Shown piece by piece: positions 11,883 through 24,200 of a stretch of 64,000 nucleotides of DNA (its first letter is position 1; every line of letters starts with the position of its first letter). The notes below the pieces were generated by a model, which made no database searches, had not been told where the DNA came from, and saw only the letters and a program-made list of their open reading frames with translations. Position numbers and translations under genes: made by a program. The stretch covers positions 722,001-786,000 of the forward strand of contig CALNXK010000177.1 of NCBI GenBank assembly GCA_942486035.1, given 5' to 3'. Origin of the DNA: Porites lobata. Lineage: Eukaryota; Cnidaria; Anthozoa; Scleractinia; Poritidae.

Positions 11883-14518
11883 GCTCTCTATTTTGATTGA
11901 ATGATGATTCGCGCCGTCTGATTGGCTTTCAGGTTGGTGCCATTGAAAACCATTCAACAGGTAACTGGAAAATCGGGAAAAACACCTTCCACTGGAAAAC
12001 AATAATTGAATAAACGACATATTGTGTCATTTATACGAGGAATATTTCATACTTGCCTTACATAAGAGGTGTCTTATTCAAGACAAGATCTCTTAAGACT
12101 GAACTATGAGCAAATTAACTGTACCAAGATTGCTCCGGTGGATAACTGAACCGGTTAGTAAAACACCAAGTTAAACATGGACTGCGGACCACGGACTGGG
12201 GACTGCATGGGTATAAAACACGGACTAGGTCAGTACTAGGTATAAAACGCGGACTACAGACTATGTATATAAAAGCAGCTGTAGAAAGGTAAAACTGAGA
12301 GAAACAGAAAGCGGACTAGCATGAAACAGCAGTCCAGCTCCTTCAGACACAAACATTCCTTTAGCTGGCCACGCAGTCTGATCTATTCGACATATTCTCC
12401 CCAACGTTAGCGTCATGTGGAGAAGGAAAGCGTACTGCACGGACATAACAAGGAAAAAAGGTTATGCCGCTACTCAAGGCAACTGAAAGTAAACTCTGAA
12501 TTTTATATAAAAAGAAGGAGTTAGACGAGAACAGGCAATTTATATTTTTAAACCAATAAGAAGCTCCGAATAAAAAAATAGTAGCGGTAAAATTTTTCTA
12601 GATGCCACTATTACGTTTCAAATAAAGCCATGGGAATATAAGGAAGTGAAGAACTCAGACGAGAAGGTCAATGAACGGGCATTCCTGGATGTAAAAAAGC
12701 CGAGTATTTAGAGGGGAGGGATTACTCACCTATACGTGAATAATAACCGAAATGAATCATCCTACGTTATATTCTAAGCTGATTATGACGACATGATTTA
12801 CCCCCGGCCCTGCTTCTGACCTCCGGAGGGGGGTGCTCCTGGGAATTCTTGGTGGGGGTGTGCCGCCCGGTTCTCCAAATCCTGACCCTATTATGTCATT
12901 TTCCACACCCTTTTCAGACTAGATCTCTAAAATCCATACCCATTTTCAAATCTGGCCTAATTTAGCCTGTTCCAAGCTCTCAGATAATTGGGAGACTCCC
13001 CTGTTTCCTCCCGTTTTATTTTCATGTTCGCGCTTTCTCAATTCTGCGGACCCAACTATCTCTGAACTTGAAACAGGCTATGCCTAATTAGGCAGAAATT
13101 ATGTCATCATTACCAGACTAGAGCGCAAACAAAAAAATTCTTCAAATGTATTTCGAATTCGCATATTTTTATTTCGTTCTTATTCATTTGGAATTGAAAC
13201 GATAAATACGTTTATCAAAGTACGCTCCCGTAGTTCCCTCTAAACCAGACCGAAATGAGCAAAATGGTTGTTAATTAGAGTCCGAGGTCTAAAAATTTCT
13301 AAGGCGTATTTTGCAAGGATTTGAAAATTTCGTAATTTTGAATTGAGAACAAATTACACAAAACAAGGCTTTGAAAAAATTAGAAGCACGGGAAGAGCGT
13401 CAAGCCAGGAAATTCTAAGAAAAGGCTGTCACCTACAATATTTTGAACATGAACTCCAAAACTAAAAGAATTTTGTGTTTTAGCTCATTTTCGCGCACTT
13501 AGAGTTTTTCGGGGAACAAATTTCCCAGTATTCTTTGAAAAACTTGAAGAACTGATACTCGAGAAAATTAGCCATAATCAGTGGTAACGTGCAATGAAAA
13601 GCAAGGTTTTTTTGCATCCTCAGTAAGGGGTGGGGGGTGGGGATGCGGTGTGGAGACAAGAATGCTCGTTGGAAACCATAGAGGATGAAACCTTGGCATG
13701 GTATGCATGAGGACTTTTCTTTTTTTATAGGTATATATTTTTTATGCACTAGCCTGTTGAAAGGGAAAGAGATGGAAATTTGGGTGCGAGACCGCGCGCA
13801 AGTTTCTAATTTCAAGGTTAAATTCCCGTACAACAAACTCAAAATCTTTTGCGATTTCCGCTTCACTCGCCATATTCTATATCCACTGATTACTGAAAGA
13901 TCGATCAAGTTACTCAAATAGTATCAGATTAAGGTATTAAGGCTTTGATTGACACTTTTGGAATACTGAACAATGAGGATTTTCACATCTCACTGGTGGA
14001 CGAGAAAAACGAAAAAGGCATTAGCGTCTTTTCAGGCGTTTCATTCCGTTCCCCTCGCGTGCCTTTCGCGCTTCTCACGTGCCAGTAATTCCCTCTGATT
14101 CCCTTCCAAACGCCTGCCACGCAGGCTATTTAAGCGCAACCCTAGGCGATACCTTTAAGGGCAAAAATATTGGTTTTTCGTCCTGAATACCCTAAATGAG
14201 ACCAAAATCTGCACTTTCTACCCCTAAGCTAGTCATTGATACCCCTATCACCTTCATATGGGAGTTTCCCCTTTGTGGGATTGCATTCAGAGCAGGTGCA
14301 GAAAGGAGAAGGTAGGGAGAGAAAACCCCTTCTGTTCTCTCTCCTCTGCAGAGGCTTCTTTCTGTCATAGGGAGGCTGTAGACTAAGAGGGAAAAAGGAA
14401 AGCGTCACTGGGTCCACAAACCAAAGACATCAAACAAACACTTATAAAGTTTAGTTTATAACCCTGCCATTTAAAAAAGGCAAAAAAAAAAAAATGTCCA
14501 GAGAAATCCATCAGACAA
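11883..14518. other. Intergenic gap upstream of SLC49A4, no gene recognised
   Basis: This 2.6 kb contains the SLC49A4 promoter side, with an inverted CCAAT box (TGATTGGC) about 40 bp upstream of the start codon, and then AT-rich DNA with no exon that I can support. Around 12800-12990 there is a GC-rich stretch that looks repeat-derived. Open frames at 13480-13921 overlap on both strands and resemble no family that I know. Confidence 0.5.
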
Positions 14519-14524
14519 CTTTAT
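14519..14524 (-). terminator. Polyadenylation signal of NDUFA8
   Basis: AATAAA on the minus strand about 190 bp downstream of the NDUFA8 stop codon. It is the closest canonical signal, so the transcript probably ends near 14500. Confidence 0.5.
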
Positions 14525-14716
14525 TTTACAGCGAAACAATCTATCACGTTCAAAAGGGACCTCCTTAACCATGATTTAACCAACGAATCTTACTTACTAG
14601 CTAGCTAACAAAGTCCAAAATATTGTTACCAGAAGTCCAATATCTTGCGCACAAACAAGTCCTGTTAATCAACGTCCAGTGTCTGCAATTAAATGACTAA
14701 GTCACAACTTAAATAA

Positions 14717-15103
14717 TTAATCATGGAGTTCAATGTGAGTAGGCTGAACGCATTCCAATCCAAGCTTTTCCAAAACACAGGCATCAAATTTCTTCTGCGT
14801 TGCTCTACAGTAACCAAACTCTTGGTTGTGGTAATCAAGACAGGTCCAATGTTTGGTGAAAACATCGTTACACTCTGTTTTTAGCTTCTTGAAGAAATCT
14901 AGAGCGCACTTTGTGACTTGCTTTCCTTCTTCCAGACATTTTCTGGGGTCTTTGTGACCGTAGCGGCAGCCCATAAACGTCTTGAAATCCTGGTCGCAGT
15001 ATTGGCCCAGATGGTGTGCTCCCCCCATCAATACCGCTGATGTGATCGGAAGTTCATCAGACTCCAAATCCTTGAACGTTATGTCTTTAACTCCAGCAGC
15101 CAT
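14717..15103 (-). CDS. NDUFA8: NADH:ubiquinone oxidoreductase subunit A8 (intronless)
   Basis: A 128-aa protein of the twin-CX9C class. It is an accessory subunit of respiratory complex I on the intermembrane-space side, normally oxidised by the MIA40 pathway. Four CX9C pairs are visible: C36/C46, C56/C66, C78/C88 and C99/C109. The blocks KDPRKCLEEGK and KCALDFFK align with the human protein (KDPRRCLEEGK, KCALDFFR). It is shorter than human NDUFA8 (about 172 aa): the human C-terminal tail after the last CX9C is replaced by some 19 residues. The start at 15103 (MAAGV) aligns with the family N-terminus; an upstream in-frame ATG at 15133 would add ten hydrophobic residues and is less likely. No intron interrupts it. 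It faces MINDY3 head to head. Confidence 0.93.
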   Translation of the reverse strand: MAAGVKDITFKDLESDELPITSAVLMGGAHHLGQYCDQDFKTFMGCRYGHKDPRKCLEEGKQVTKCALDFFKKLKTECNDVFTKHWTCLDYHNQEFGYCRATQKKFDACVLEKLGLECVQPTHIELHD

Positions 15104-15238
15104 CGCGAAAAACTGAACCAAAACGAGAGCCAAATCAGGGCAAAATAACCAAGATGGCGTCGCCTACGAGCAACCGCTAACCCAAGGGAACGCTGTTTCG
15201 TTTGTGTGCACTGCATTGTGGGTTCGGTAAATTCAAAG
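15104..15238. promoter_or_regulatory. Compact bidirectional promoter, NDUFA8 / MINDY3
   Basis: Only 135 bp separate the two start codons, so both transcripts must start from this gap. It has no TATA box. It contains AAGATGGCGT at 15151-15160, and a second AAGATGGCGG spans the MINDY3 start codon (15237-15246). Both match the core of the metazoan YY1 site (AANATGGCG). Assignment to a YY1-type factor is inference. Confidence 0.65.
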
Positions 15239-18200
15239 ATGGCGGACGAAAGTGATAACGTGTGCCGGGTTACTCCGTTCGAAAATGTCGATGAAGTTTT
15301 AAGTCTTTTATGGGGAGATGATGTAAAGGAAGATATATTTGAACGTTGGTCTCAAGGTATTGTAAATAGAGGTCGTGAATTAGAAAGATCAGTAAGTGAC
15401 AGAAACTGAACGAAAGGGACAGCTGACTAGTTTCAGCTGTCTTAAAAACATTGTAACTCACGAATACATGTGTTCTCTACCTTAGGTTTTGTGTTTTCTA
15501 CGGAGGAACCTAGTGCTTTAGTTCAGGAACAAGGAGGACCGTGCGCCGTTCTTGCTTCCGTTCAGGTTATTTTAAAAAATAAATGGGTTGCTGAAAAAGT
15601 GCGCCACCTGTTTTCCTTTTTGTAGCTGTCAATAAGCTTGTTATTATTATTATTATTATAACTATTACTATTACTGTTATTATTATTATTATTATTATAA
15701 CTATTATTTTTATTATTATTATTATTATTTTATTATTACTGTCGTTGTTGTTGATGTTTTTGAGTAGACTAGATGCTTCAAATATACGCTGTGGCTAAAT
15801 AGCTGGTAACAGGTTTAGGTTTTCAAAACACTAAGTGACCGCCAGTCCTATATTCTCAGTAAATATCACAAAATCGAAAGATTCCAGCTAATCAACATTA
15901 TCATGTGTTGATTAAGAAAAGTCAAGTGATCCTGAAATGCTTTGTAGATTTCAAGTCTAGCATTTTCTTTACGCTGGGCTCAGAAGATGAAACCATGTTC
16001 TGTGACACTCAGAACTTTTTTCAGCTCAATTGCCGGTCAAGGTTTTCAAAACACTTAATGACCAGCAGTCCTATACTATCCATAAATTTCACAAATCAAA
16101 AAAATCCAGGTAAACCAAAGTATCATATGTTGATTAAAAAAGTCAAGCAAAATTTACTGAGAATATAAGACTGCCGGCCATTAATTTTAGTGTTTTCAAC
16201 ACCTTGACCGGCAGTCAAGCTGAAAAAATTTCCAAGAGTCACAAAACATAGTTTGGTTTTCTGAGCCCAGCATAAACCAAACGCTACACTTGAGATCTAT
16301 GTAGCATTTCTGGATCGCTTGACTTTTCTTATTCGACATGTGATAGTTTAGATTAGCTGCATTTTTCGATTTGTGAAATTTACTGAAAAGACAGGACTGC
16401 CGGTCATTTAGTATTTTGAAAACCTTGACCGGTTAAGAACACATTTTTCCAATATGTTAATAAGTGTTTCAGGTCATTTATGAAGTTGTTTATCTTTTTT
16501 AGGCATATATTTTAAAAAATATCCTTTTCGTAGAGGATGCACCACCTCCTGATAATTGGAGGCAGCTAACAGGTAGGTTTTGCTTACTTTCCACGAGGAA
16601 ATACAGTTGAACGTCTATTACCGGTAAGTGTTCTCCTTCAGGAATTAGCCTGAGGTGACCACTTAGTAGCTGTTTTCTAAAATTAAGCCCATAATGTGGC
16701 AGAAGTTGACATAGTAGGCAAACTTTATCACTTTCCTTACAATTTATTGATCATTCCCAACAACAGTAATGCGGAATATGATAATGTGTTTGGATGTTCT
16801 GAGGAGTTCACATCTAAACAACAAATTTTACGGTAATGTCGTGCCTAAGGCACGCAGCTTTAGAATTAAGCACATCATCAGCAATTCCAAAACCTTACTC
16901 AGAGAGACATGTATTTAGTACCCAGATTACAATGTTATGTTGTATTTGATGAGTTGTAAAAGAAACTGGACATGCTTTGCCTTTCTTGTGACAAAAATAT
17001 GTCTTTTATTGATTGTTATGTAACAAGATAATGGTTTAACAGAGGTCAATAATTACAACAAAATAAGCCATTTGGGAAATCCAAATGGTGACCACATCAC
17101 CTTAATTGAGGCAGACCGTTGAGTAGAGGTCAAATTTACAGTAAATAAGGGAAGAAAATTTCAGGAAATTGATTGATTGGTGACCGCTTAATAGAGGTTT
17201 TACTGCACAGTTTATAATGTTGTGATCAACTGTTCTGGTAGCAAAGTGAATGTATCTGTGGGGGAAGTGGGGGGGGAGGCTGTGTGTGTGTCTCCAAGTG
17301 TGATAGCAGTCACATGGGCAGGGCCTTAATTGACTTTGAGGGAGTGTTAGAGCTAGATGAAACAGTAAGCAGTTTAAGATATCATGTGGAAACATTCAAG
17401 TGAGAATCAAGACAAATTACCATCAGTTTTGTCTCAAACAGCCATCTGCACAGTCCTAGTAATCACCCAGCTTCTTTTAATGATACCCTGTGGCATGGTT
17501 TCAAAATTATCAGATTTAACGAAGACAGTAGGGACCTTAAGATCTGATGACCGTGACAGGAATGAGAACGTGAAAAAAGCATTAGGTTTTATAATCAAAA
17601 CAACAACTCTACACATGCTTCACGGTTTTTGGTAATTTCTTTTCCATAATTGCACGAATATGACATAAACATGCCTTTTTTAACATTTTATGGAGGAAGT
17701 AAACAAGCGACCACAAAATATACTTTCTCTTTCTGAACTTGGATATGGTTCTTAGGATTCAACCCCAGCGTTGTTTGCCTAATGTGACAAAGGAAGTGAG
17801 TTTGAATAATTGTGACAAAGATTGAAAGAATGTAAATTCATTTCTTAAGCGTGGTTTTCACTGGCATGCTGCCCTCAGATGTTTAGGTTTGTAATGCTTC
17901 AACTGTGACAGCAGCAGGCATGGATCTTAACCTGGCATGACTTATGGTAGAGCAGCAATTTCAGCACCAGAAGTTGTGTTACGTCCTTCCTGTACAATGC
18001 CTATTGTACACCAAGGACAATGAATAGTTAGTAGTACTCTCTGGGGTGGTAAAATCTTAGGTGGAACACAAGTTAAAGTCAAAACCATAAGATGATCCTT
18101 TTTAAAAAGTACAGTATTTTTATTTTGGAATACATTACTTACTTGTAACCTGTAGCTTCGTTCTTGCTATTAAATTCTACAGATGAGCAAGCTAGACAGT

Positions 18201-21200
18201 TTCTTGTTTGCTCTCTTTGTGAGATGCTTAGGAATGTCAAAACTGAGAAATTTACGCTGGTGTTCCTCAGGGATCACTTAATCTTTGCGCCAAGCATGGC
18301 AACAGAAGGATCACAGCCAGAAGGTGATGATACAAGTAGTCCTTCATCCAACAGTCCAGGTATAGTCTTAGAGATTTTTTTTCGTTACTTTCACAGGGTT
18401 GTCAAAATACGCCAGCAACTGATGCTATCACTGGCTACTTTAAGGTTTTTGCTACCTGTAAATTATGGGAAAGAAGCGAAAAAAATGGACGATTAAAAAA
18501 GTTATAAAATAGAAAAAGAAATTGTTTTAATCATGATCTATATGTTCCTTTTTATGCAGCACCTATATACCTAAGAAACACATATCCCTAGCGATATGTG
18601 ATCCCCCACCTGGAAAACACATATCCCCAGTAATATGTGTCCCTCCCCCCCCACCTGGAAAACACGTATCCCTAGTGATATGTATTCCCCTACCTGGGAA
18701 ACACATATCCCTAGTTATATGTGTTCACCTACCTTGGAAACACATATTCCTAGTGATATGTGTTCCTCCAGCTGGGAAACATGTATCCCTCGTGATATAT
18801 GTTCCCCTACCTAAGAAACATGTATCCCTAGTGATATGCGATTCCAACAAGGGAATCACATATCCCTAGTGACATGTGTTCCCCCACCTGGGAAACACGT
18901 ATCCCTAGTGATATATGTTCCCCTACACGGGAAACACATATCCCCAGTGACATGTGTTCCCCCACCTAGGAAACACACTCCATGATATGTTTTCCCCCTC
19001 TTAAGTTAAAGATTTTTCCCCCCACCTGTTGCCAGGTCCCTTTATGCTCTGATATCCCTTAAGATAAGTCTTCCCCCTCCTTGAAAACACATATCCCTAG
19101 TGATATGAGTTCCCCCACCTCAAAAACACATGTCCCTAGAGATATGTGTTCCCCCACCTCTTCCCTAGTGATATGTGTTCAAACACAAATTTGTTTGAAA
19201 CTCTTCCCTTTTTGAGTTCCCCCCTCAGTATGTTTATGTGTTCCCCCACCTGAGTTCTGAATTATTGATTTTATCCCTTAAGATATTTTTCCCCTCCTGG
19301 GAAAATGTTTTCTTTGATAGGGACTTCTTTTTCGCATTCCTGATTGAACCATTTTTTGGGGGATTTGCATTGAATTTTGCTGCCTCTCGCTTTCAATCCA
19401 GCTTCTTTGCATGCTTCCACCAAAGTTTCACTTAGTGATTCAGATGCAGTATCAATGCTATCATGTTTGACAGCTGCTACTAACCTGGATTGAACTGTTT
19501 ATATCAATAGTGATATGTCTTTCCCCACCGGCCCTGCCGAGAAACACATGCCGGCTATCTTCTCTTATTCTCCTGCTAGTTAAAATCTTTGTGACAACCC
19601 TGCTTTCAATCCCAATATAATGTATGTATGCAGACTTAGGTAGCCTGTTACTGAAAAACCTTATTGTTTTCCTTTGGGCTTCCTTACAGCATATCTTTCT
19701 TTTTATTGTGGCAAAACAAAAATCTTGAACTTGAATCTGATCTACATGAAAGACATGAAAGATGTTTGATCAGGGGTGCTTACCATTTGCATGGAAAAAC
19801 CAGAAGTTCCGGTGGGAAAACCAAATGGTTTGTGCCATTTCTTTTGGAAAGCTTCAGAAAATGTGGCTGTCAAGTGGGGTCACTTCAGTCGTCCTGGGCT
19901 GTGATCGGAGGGGATGAAACTTTTCTTCTCTTTTTAGTCTGTTCAACTGATTTGGATATACTTTGTGGCAGCCTGATCTCCCACCAAGTCAAATTCTATA
20001 GTTTTATGTTTATGCAGAAGATTTCCACCCAGGTGGTTTGTGTAAATGCTAAGCCCTCCAGGTTTCCCAGGGTAAACTAGGGCTTAACAGGGTTTCTATT
20101 TCTTCTTGGTATTTTTAGATTCTTATTCTCCTGATTATCATAAGTCTGTTTGTGTTCAAGAACTTACTTCACTGTCAAGTGGAATGTTTCACTCCAAGCT
20201 GTGGTAAGTATTGGAAGGAGAATATTACAGCTAGACAGGCTTTGTACTCGTTTGAGCTCTTCAAATTCCATGACTTTCCATGACTTTTTCCACGAGCTTT
20301 TCAAGTTTTCCATGACCATAGGTTTAGCTGTCACTTTGCAAAACATTCAAACCTTTCCTTGTTTTAGGCTACTTTTTGACCTTAAATAGTTTAACAGACG
20401 TACAAACCCTGGTGTCCACCAAAATGTATGCCATTTGCAATGTATAATTTCTGGCCTCCCTACATTATAGTATCTTACATTGTGCTTGTCTTGTCATCTG
20501 CAGTAACTGATCTATCTAACGAAACTTTGATTCTCCATGACTTTCAAGGAGCGATAATTAAATTCCATGACATTCCAGGCCTGGAAAACGAAATTCTTAA
20601 ATTCCATGACTTTCCAGGTTTTCCATGACCTGTACGAATCCTGTGAGAGAGATTTAGAGTCGTGTTTACAGAAAACGGCAAACATTAATAAAATATTTGT
20701 ACCACGTGACCAAGTTTTCCTTTTATTGTCGTTTACTGTTCATTACAACTACATGGAAATCAGTGGATTAACGTTAGTTTTATCCATAAAAATTGTTCTG
20801 AGCTGTTTTCATTTGCTCATTTTTTATTTTGAGAAATTCTCAAATTGAGTCAGCTGTTTGCCGTTTGCAGTAAACGTGACTGGAAATCTCTTTATTATGA
20901 AAACTACAAATCAAAATAAAGAATTTTGTTGCCCCTTAAAAATGTGAAAAATTGAAAACAAAAAGCATAAAAATAAGCTAAAAAAATTGCCAGTGAAAAT
21001 GCTTCATTTGATGCCCTGTCAGTAATGTAACAACCTCTCATTCTTGACTTGGCTGCTTCACAACTTTTCTTTTTTCATGTTGAGTCATAACATCATGACA
21101 GCACTGTGACTAAGCCTGGGAAAGTGCTCGGTGGGATTAAAGCAGATTGTAGCATTCTCTATAGGCATCTTTTGAACTTACAGAACTCCAAGTGAGGGTG

Positions 21201-24200
21201 ATTTGTGAGTCGTGTGCATTTTTCTCAATATAGTTATTATCTGAGGTAAATATCCTCGGTCCAAGTTAGTGAGATGAAGACTGAACCACCTTGACAAGGT
21301 GGTAACCTCGGGTAATGAATCTTAACCATCAGGAACACATAATAATATTGCATTTAGTTAATATTGTTACTTTTCAAAGTTACCTCCATATGTAACAGTA
21401 CTCTTTATTTTCTTTCTTTTCCAAATGAAGCCAAATCCAGTGTCATGTTTCAGAGCATGTCAGTCAAGTCATCAAAAAGAATATAGCTATGTTAGAAGGA
21501 AGATTTGGTGTTCTGTTATTTCTGTATTCATTGCTATTGACGAAGGTACGCAACTGTCTGTTTTGCCAAGAGTTAGAAGACTTGGCCTAAAATTTTTAAT
21601 TGACTTAAGACATCTAGGCATTGCAAGAAACACTTTATACACTTGCACAGTCTAGTTACTGGCCAAGTTTGTTTTAACATTTTCCTTTAGGTGAACATTT
21701 TGTAAATTCTCATAGCCCATTGTCTTGATAATGTATTGATGTTGTTAGGAGAATATTGATGTTGATCACTCTTACAACTTAAAGGGTTACAGCAGGGTGC
21801 AGAGAAAGTTAGTTTTACAGCCTGCCATTCAGGCAAGCTATAGCTAGCATGTACTAGCCCACAAGTCATTTCAACTAGCCCCAATACCCTTTTTGATTAG
21901 CAGGATTGATTACAATCCTTCTGTAATTTGAATTTCCCCCAAAAAAACAGCACTTGCCGGTTAGGCAAGTGAAAAAATCACTAGCCCGATAGCAAAATCC
22001 ACCAGCCCCGGGCTGTTGGACACGACTTTCTTTGCATGCTGTACAGTTAGGTAAAATTACCTGTAGTTCCTATTTTTTTTGGTGAGAGTCTGAAAAGGTG
22101 ATTCCTGTTCCCCCCCCCCCAAACATGTATATTACACATAACATTCCTATTATTCACAACAGAATTGCAACATTTGCATCTTTTTCTGCATGTATTGTAA
22201 TACATGTTAAACAAAATGAATTATGGCAAGTATGCAATATTGCTTTTTTCTCCACAGGGTATAGAAAGTATAAAATCAGAAATGGAAGACATAGGGGAAC
22301 CTTTAGTGGATATAAACTTTGGGCATGGAAGGTACAGTTATGAAATTGTGTTGTTTTTTTCTTATCAAAGAGACAATGATGACGGGATAATGATGATGAT
22401 GATGATGATGATGATGATATGAATACTAAATCTATATGAATATGCTATAACATTGTAATCATCATCGTTTAATCAAGGCATTAGACTTGCTGTTCTTGCC
22501 AAGTGTGAATATGTGTGTTCTCATTCTCATTTCAGTCAAACATTGATCAATCTAATGCTGACTGGATATAGTGTATCAAATATTTGGGACTCTTCTAGAA
22601 CACTATCAGGGCTAGGTATGTATAGAATTGGCATGTTTTAAACAGTCACCTGACTGTCTATTAAATAATGGAGTACAGGCTTAAGCCTAAAAACCAAATT
22701 GAAAGTAATGTTTTATTCTTTTTCATCTGTGGGAAACTTGCTGCCCACAAATTCATTAATCGGCCCACTTTCCTAAAAACAACCCCAGCTGACTAGTAAA
22801 AGTAAATTTTGGGCTTTTCTCAGAAAATTTTTGAACTGCCAGTCTAAAGGTGTGCACCTCATCTCTCTTGTAATTTGTTCTTTGCAGAGCTAAGAGGTAT
22901 CCCTCAACAGTCTTCCATAGGATTTTTAACACTTTTAGAAGCTCATAGGTACTGTGAGGTGAGCCAAAGTTTAGTACCTTTAATAATTTCTTTTCTCAGC
23001 TCTATTTTTTTATTACTTAGAGGTAGGTATATTAAAACTTCTTGTATGTTTGTTGTCATGGTTTAGGTTGGTAACTTCTTTAAATCTCCAGTATTTCCAA
23101 TATGGCTGCTTGCAAGTGAAACGCATTTAACAGTGTTCTTCTCTCAGGTAGGGTAAAATGGTTAATGTTTTGTTTAAAAATTATTGAAGAGCACAGGTAG
23201 CTGGGCTAGCTAGTTTACAAAAGTAATCACATAAAATTCTTTCCCTGGTCTCTCAAAAAAGCCTCTTATATGCTGTGTCCTTTCAAGCACCCCCAAATTA
23301 ACATTTTTCACAGGGAAGCCCCCAGACTCAGGAAGTAGGTGATCCCCCTCTTCCATACTTACCTCCCCCACCACCTAACACAAGCAGTTTTCAGCCTATT
23401 GCCACCCACTTAATTTTTTACTTCTTTTTAAAATTTTCCGGAAAAACCTGAGTGGTCATTCTCAGACCTGGGGGTCGTTTTTTGGAACTCCCAATAATCA
23501 ACAGGCCTGGAAAGCTGTTGTTGTTTACATTCGAGATACTAGACATTTCAATAGTTATTTAGACAAGATCATAAAACCATCAGTTAACAAACCAACTGGT
23601 TTGCTTTCTAGGACCTGCACTCTTATCCTTTTAGATTTTGGTTGGAATACCGTAGAATTCCAAAAATAATCCCCTCCATGTATAAGCCCCTCCAAATATA
23701 AGCCCCCCAAACTGGTGACGCAAAAACCTTCCCTTTAAATCGCCCCTCCAAATATAAGCCCCGGCGGGGCTTGTACTTGAAAAATTGCTTTCAAATACAA
23801 AGTAAAGCAAAGCAAAAACGGGAAATTTACTTTGAGCTATAAGGCTAGTCCAATCGATTTGTAAACACATATTTCCCTCCGAAGATAAGCCCTTTGAATA
23901 TAAGCCCCTCCAAAAAAAGGCCCCTCAAAAAGGGCCTTTGAAAAATATAAGCCCCGGGGCTTACTTTCGGAATTTTATGGTATTTCATTTTGGGCCCAAA
24001 ATGGGCCCCTGTGATCAGAGAGTTGTGACTGAGTCTGATGCCCTGTCCACTTGGCCACACTGCCTCTTTCTAAAAATCTTATGTTAGCTAGAGCCTTGGG
24101 GGTTCTAGGATGAGCTTTATTTAGGGAAAGGAATTTCCAGACAGTACTGTCATACTAAAAAAGATCAAAAGAAATTTGCTTATTTCTGCATTTTGGTTTT

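Noticed and set aside
13480..13921. Overlapping open frames on both strands between SLC49A4 and NDUFA8
   Set aside because: Both are long only by chance; neither has recognisable domains or splice partners.
18675..18869. Periodic 64-codon frame
   Set aside because: The 13-residue period equals the 39-bp minisatellite unit; it is non-coding repeat.
24005..24068. Possible functional tRNA gene
   Set aside because: The A box is good, but there is no matching acceptor stem or B box, so it is listed only as a relic. The same applies to 52893-52960.
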